Under the pieces are notes generated by a model. The model saw only the letters and a list, made by a program, of their open reading frames with translations. It made no database searches and was not told the origin of the DNA. A program made the position numbers and the translations under genes. Shown one piece after another: positions 4,776-6,569 of a DNA stretch of 6,569 nucleotides (the first letter of the stretch is position 1; each line of letters starts with the position of its first letter). Source of the stretch: Zetaproteobacteria bacterium (GTDB taxonomy: Bacteria; Pseudomonadota; Zetaproteobacteria; Mariprofundales; Mariprofundaceae); the NCBI GenBank assembly GCA_021545665.1, contig JAJRTX010000293.1, positions 1 through 6,569 on the forward strand, in the 5' to 3' direction.

Positions 4776-6569
4776 CTATATTATATCGTCTGTTTCTTTA
4801 TCTAAAGTCCTGGCACACATCGAACTGGATATACTTTCCAGGGGTACGGGTTTGGCAATACCATAGCCCTGTGCGTAATCTATACCAATCAACTTGATTT
4901 CGTTGAGTATGGCTTCATCTTCGACGAACTCGGCAATCGTCTTCATGCCCATCATACGGGCTAACTGGTGCATAGACTTAACCATTTCACGATCGATCTC
5001 ATCGTGAACAATATCCTTGATAAAACTGCCATCTATTTTAAGGTAGTCAACCGAGAGCTTTTTCAGGTAGGAAAATGAACTCAAGCCACTGCCAAAATCA
5101 TCTAATGCAAACTGACAGCCCCGCTCTCTAAGCCGCTGAATGAACTGAACAGCAGATGAAAAATTCGATATCGCTGCGGTTTCGGTAATCTCAAAACATA
5201 TTTTCTCTGGTGAAACAGCACAGCCTGAAAATAGCTTGATCACATCCGCGCCAAATTGTTTTGACCCCAGCGAATGACCAGAAAGGTTAATTGATAATCG
5301 CCCGATATGCTGGCCTTTCTCAAGTACAGACTGGCACCATAAAAGTGTCTTCCTGATAACCCATAAATCAATCGTAGGCATCAGGTTATAGCGTTCAGCC
5401 GCAGGTATAAACAAGCCGGGTGATACCAGACCATCCTCCTCATTTTTCATACGAATCAGCACTTCTCCATACGGTACAGAATCATCTGGATTTCGCAAAT
5501 CCCTGATTGTCTGAAAATACAGGATAAGCGAATCATCTTCGAGAGCCCGGGTTATATGCGTGACCAGGTGGATTTCGCTATGACGCTTACCTGGCTCACT
5601 TTCCTCTCCCTGATAAAGATGTACCTGATTACGGCCATTTTCCTTGGCTGCATAGCAGGCTATATCAGCAGCACTTAACAATTTACCTACACTTTCACTC
5701 TCAGAATTGACTTCTACCACACCAATACTCGCACCCACCTCGAATACCTTGTTATCCCAGACAAAGCGGTTATCTTTGATGTGCTTGCGAATTTTTTCTG
5801 CGATTATGCAGGCATCTTCTGCAGTACATCCGTCCAGCAACAGGCCAAACTCATCACCACCCAGTCTGGATAACATATCAGTTTCCCTGAGTTGTTGGGT
5901 AATCCCGTACGCTAACTGCTTCAATAATTCATCACCCGCATCATGACCACAGGTATCGTTGACTATCTTGAACTGGTCAAGATCGATATAGCATAGACAA
6001 TGAACATGATTTTGTTCTTTTGCGCTAACCAGCGCTGCGTCCAGCGACCATTCAAATTCCCGCCGGTTAATCAGCCCCGTCAATGGATCGTGCTTTGCCT
6101 GGTAAGAGAGATGCTCCGTCAGTTTGCGTTGTTCGGATACGTCATGGAAAACAACGACGGATCCATGGTTCTCACCGTTCTCACCGGTAATCGGTGATGC
6201 CACACTTTTCCCATAAAAGACTTCACCATCCCGCCGACACAACAATTGATGATCACCCAGCGTATTCCAGAAACTGCCAACTTGATGTGCACGCCGGTCT
6301 TCAGTATGACCTTTCTTACCTGGATCGTCGGCCAGCCTGAAAACCTCATTAACTGGCTTGCCTCGTGCCTCATCGAGCGGCCAACCTGTTAGTTGTTCAG
6401 CGACCGGATTCATGAAACAAATAGCATCATTACTGTTAGTAGTGATTACACCGTCACCGATAGATTCAAGTGTGACCTGAATGCGTTCTTTTTCTTCAAT
6501 GAGTTGTTCTATCGCTGATTGCTTTTGATTAGCTTCCAGTCTGAGCCGATGATTGGTTGCTGATAAATC
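4776..6569 (-). CDS. PAS-GGDEF-EAL c-di-GMP diguanylate cyclase/phosphodiesterase, 5' end outside window
   Basis: The minus-strand frame is open to the right edge, giving 597 residues. The ATG at 6413 is internal to the PAS domain and not the start. A short helical, probably coiled-coil stretch (1-28) precedes a PAS domain (about 29-148, with RIQVTLESIGDGVITTNS, then NPVAEQLTGW and the closing HDVSEQRKL). The GGDEF domain (about 155-320) has an intact GGDEF at 237-241 and a product-inhibition I-site RETD at 228-231, five residues upstream. The EAL domain (about 335-585) has EVL in place of EAL (369-371). It keeps the usual ligands: N428 in INLS, E460 in FEIT, D490-D491 in DDFG, K511 and D513 in LKIDG, E547 in TIAEF and Q567 in AQGYG. 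Both cyclase and phosphodiesterase activity are therefore possible. PAS presumably senses a ligand or redox state. Further sensor or membrane domains may lie upstream. The DUF1624-type gene follows closely and is probably in the same operon. Confidence 0.95.
   Translation of the reverse strand, partial: DLSATNHRLRLEANQKQSAIEQLIEEKERIQVTLESIGDGVITTNSNDAICFMNPVAEQLTGWPLDEARGKPVNEVFRLADDPGKKGHTEDRRAHQVGSFWNTLGDHQLLCRRDGEVFYGKSVASPITGENGENHGSVVVFHDVSEQRKLTEHLSYQAKHDPLTGLINRREFEWSLDAALVSAKEQNHVHCLCYIDLDQFKIVNDTCGHDAGDELLKQLAYGITQQLRETDMLSRLGGDEFGLLLDGCTAEDACIIAEKIRKHIKDNRFVWDNKVFEVGASIGVVEVNSESESVGKLLSAADIACYAAKENGRNQVHLYQGEESEPGKRHSEIHLVTHITRALEDDSLILYFQTIRDLRNPDDSVPYGEVLIRMKNEEDGLVSPGLFIPAAERYNLMPTIDLWVIRKTLLWCQSVLEKGQHIGRLSINLSGHSLGSKQFGADVIKLFSGCAVSPEKICFEITETAAISNFSSAVQFIQRLRERGCQFALDDFGSGLSSFSYLKKLSVDYLKIDGSFIKDIVHDEIDREMVKSMHQLARMMGMKTIAEFVEDEAILNEIKLIGIDYAQGYGIAKPVPLESISSSMCARTLDKETDDII
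4780..4785 (-). promoter_or_regulatory. Possible internal -10 element for the DUF1624-type gene
   Basis: A perfect TATAAT reads on the minus strand inside the last codons of the PAS-GGDEF-EAL gene, about 38 nt before the chosen ATG at 4742. The best -35 is TTTAGA with a short 15-nt spacer, so the site is weak evidence for an internal promoter in addition to read-through from upstream. Confidence 0.25.

Noticed and set aside
6119..6373. Minus-strand 84-codon ORF in another frame of the PAS region
   Set aside because: It is an alternative frame of the clear PAS-GGDEF-EAL coding sequence.

Overview
The window looks like chromosomal DNA of a gammaproteobacterium (or close relative) of moderate GC content. 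This rests on the protein families: a DUF1631 protein, HDOD-domain proteins, a PAS-GGDEF-EAL c-di-GMP enzyme and a small DUF1624-type membrane acyltransferase. No rRNA, tRNA or species-defining gene is present, so the genus cannot be given.

Layout. Positions 1-294 (minus) hold the 5' part of an HDOD-domain gene that begins at a TTG codon and runs off the left edge. It is preceded by an AT-rich leader with an 11-bp perfect inverted repeat. A strong intrinsic terminator (422-448, minus) separates it from a second, complete HDOD gene (475-1359, minus). The two are tandem paralogs, about 31 of 78 aligned residues identical. The divergent intergenic region 1360-1524 carries a 10-bp perfect inverted repeat in front of the second HDOD gene, and a candidate promoter and a tiny in-frame mini-ORF in front of the DUF1631 gene (1525-3738, plus). 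Convergent to that gene lies the DUF1624-type gene (3987-4742, minus). Upstream of it, and probably co-transcribed, is a PAS-GGDEF-EAL gene (4776-6569, minus) whose 5' end is beyond the right edge.

The most notable object is a 235-bp non-autonomous transposable element (MITE-like) at 3722-3956. It has 18-bp perfect terminal inverted repeats, a 9-bp target duplication (TAAAAGATT) and a large internal hairpin. It sits exactly across the 3' end of the DUF1631 gene. Removing the element and one copy of the duplication restores an open frame ending VLKDYNK-stop. The present protein instead ends VLKDSLLSR-stop, with the last residues and the stop codon supplied by the element. It also fills what would have been a gap of about 10 bp between two convergent genes, so it now provides their shared 3' region.

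Functionally the region reads as a signalling neighbourhood: c-di-GMP synthesis/hydrolysis (PAS-GGDEF-EAL), HDOD proteins that often act in signalling networks, and a DUF1631 protein of unknown function. The membrane acyltransferase may modify a surface glycan. That these genes work together is inference from proximity only.
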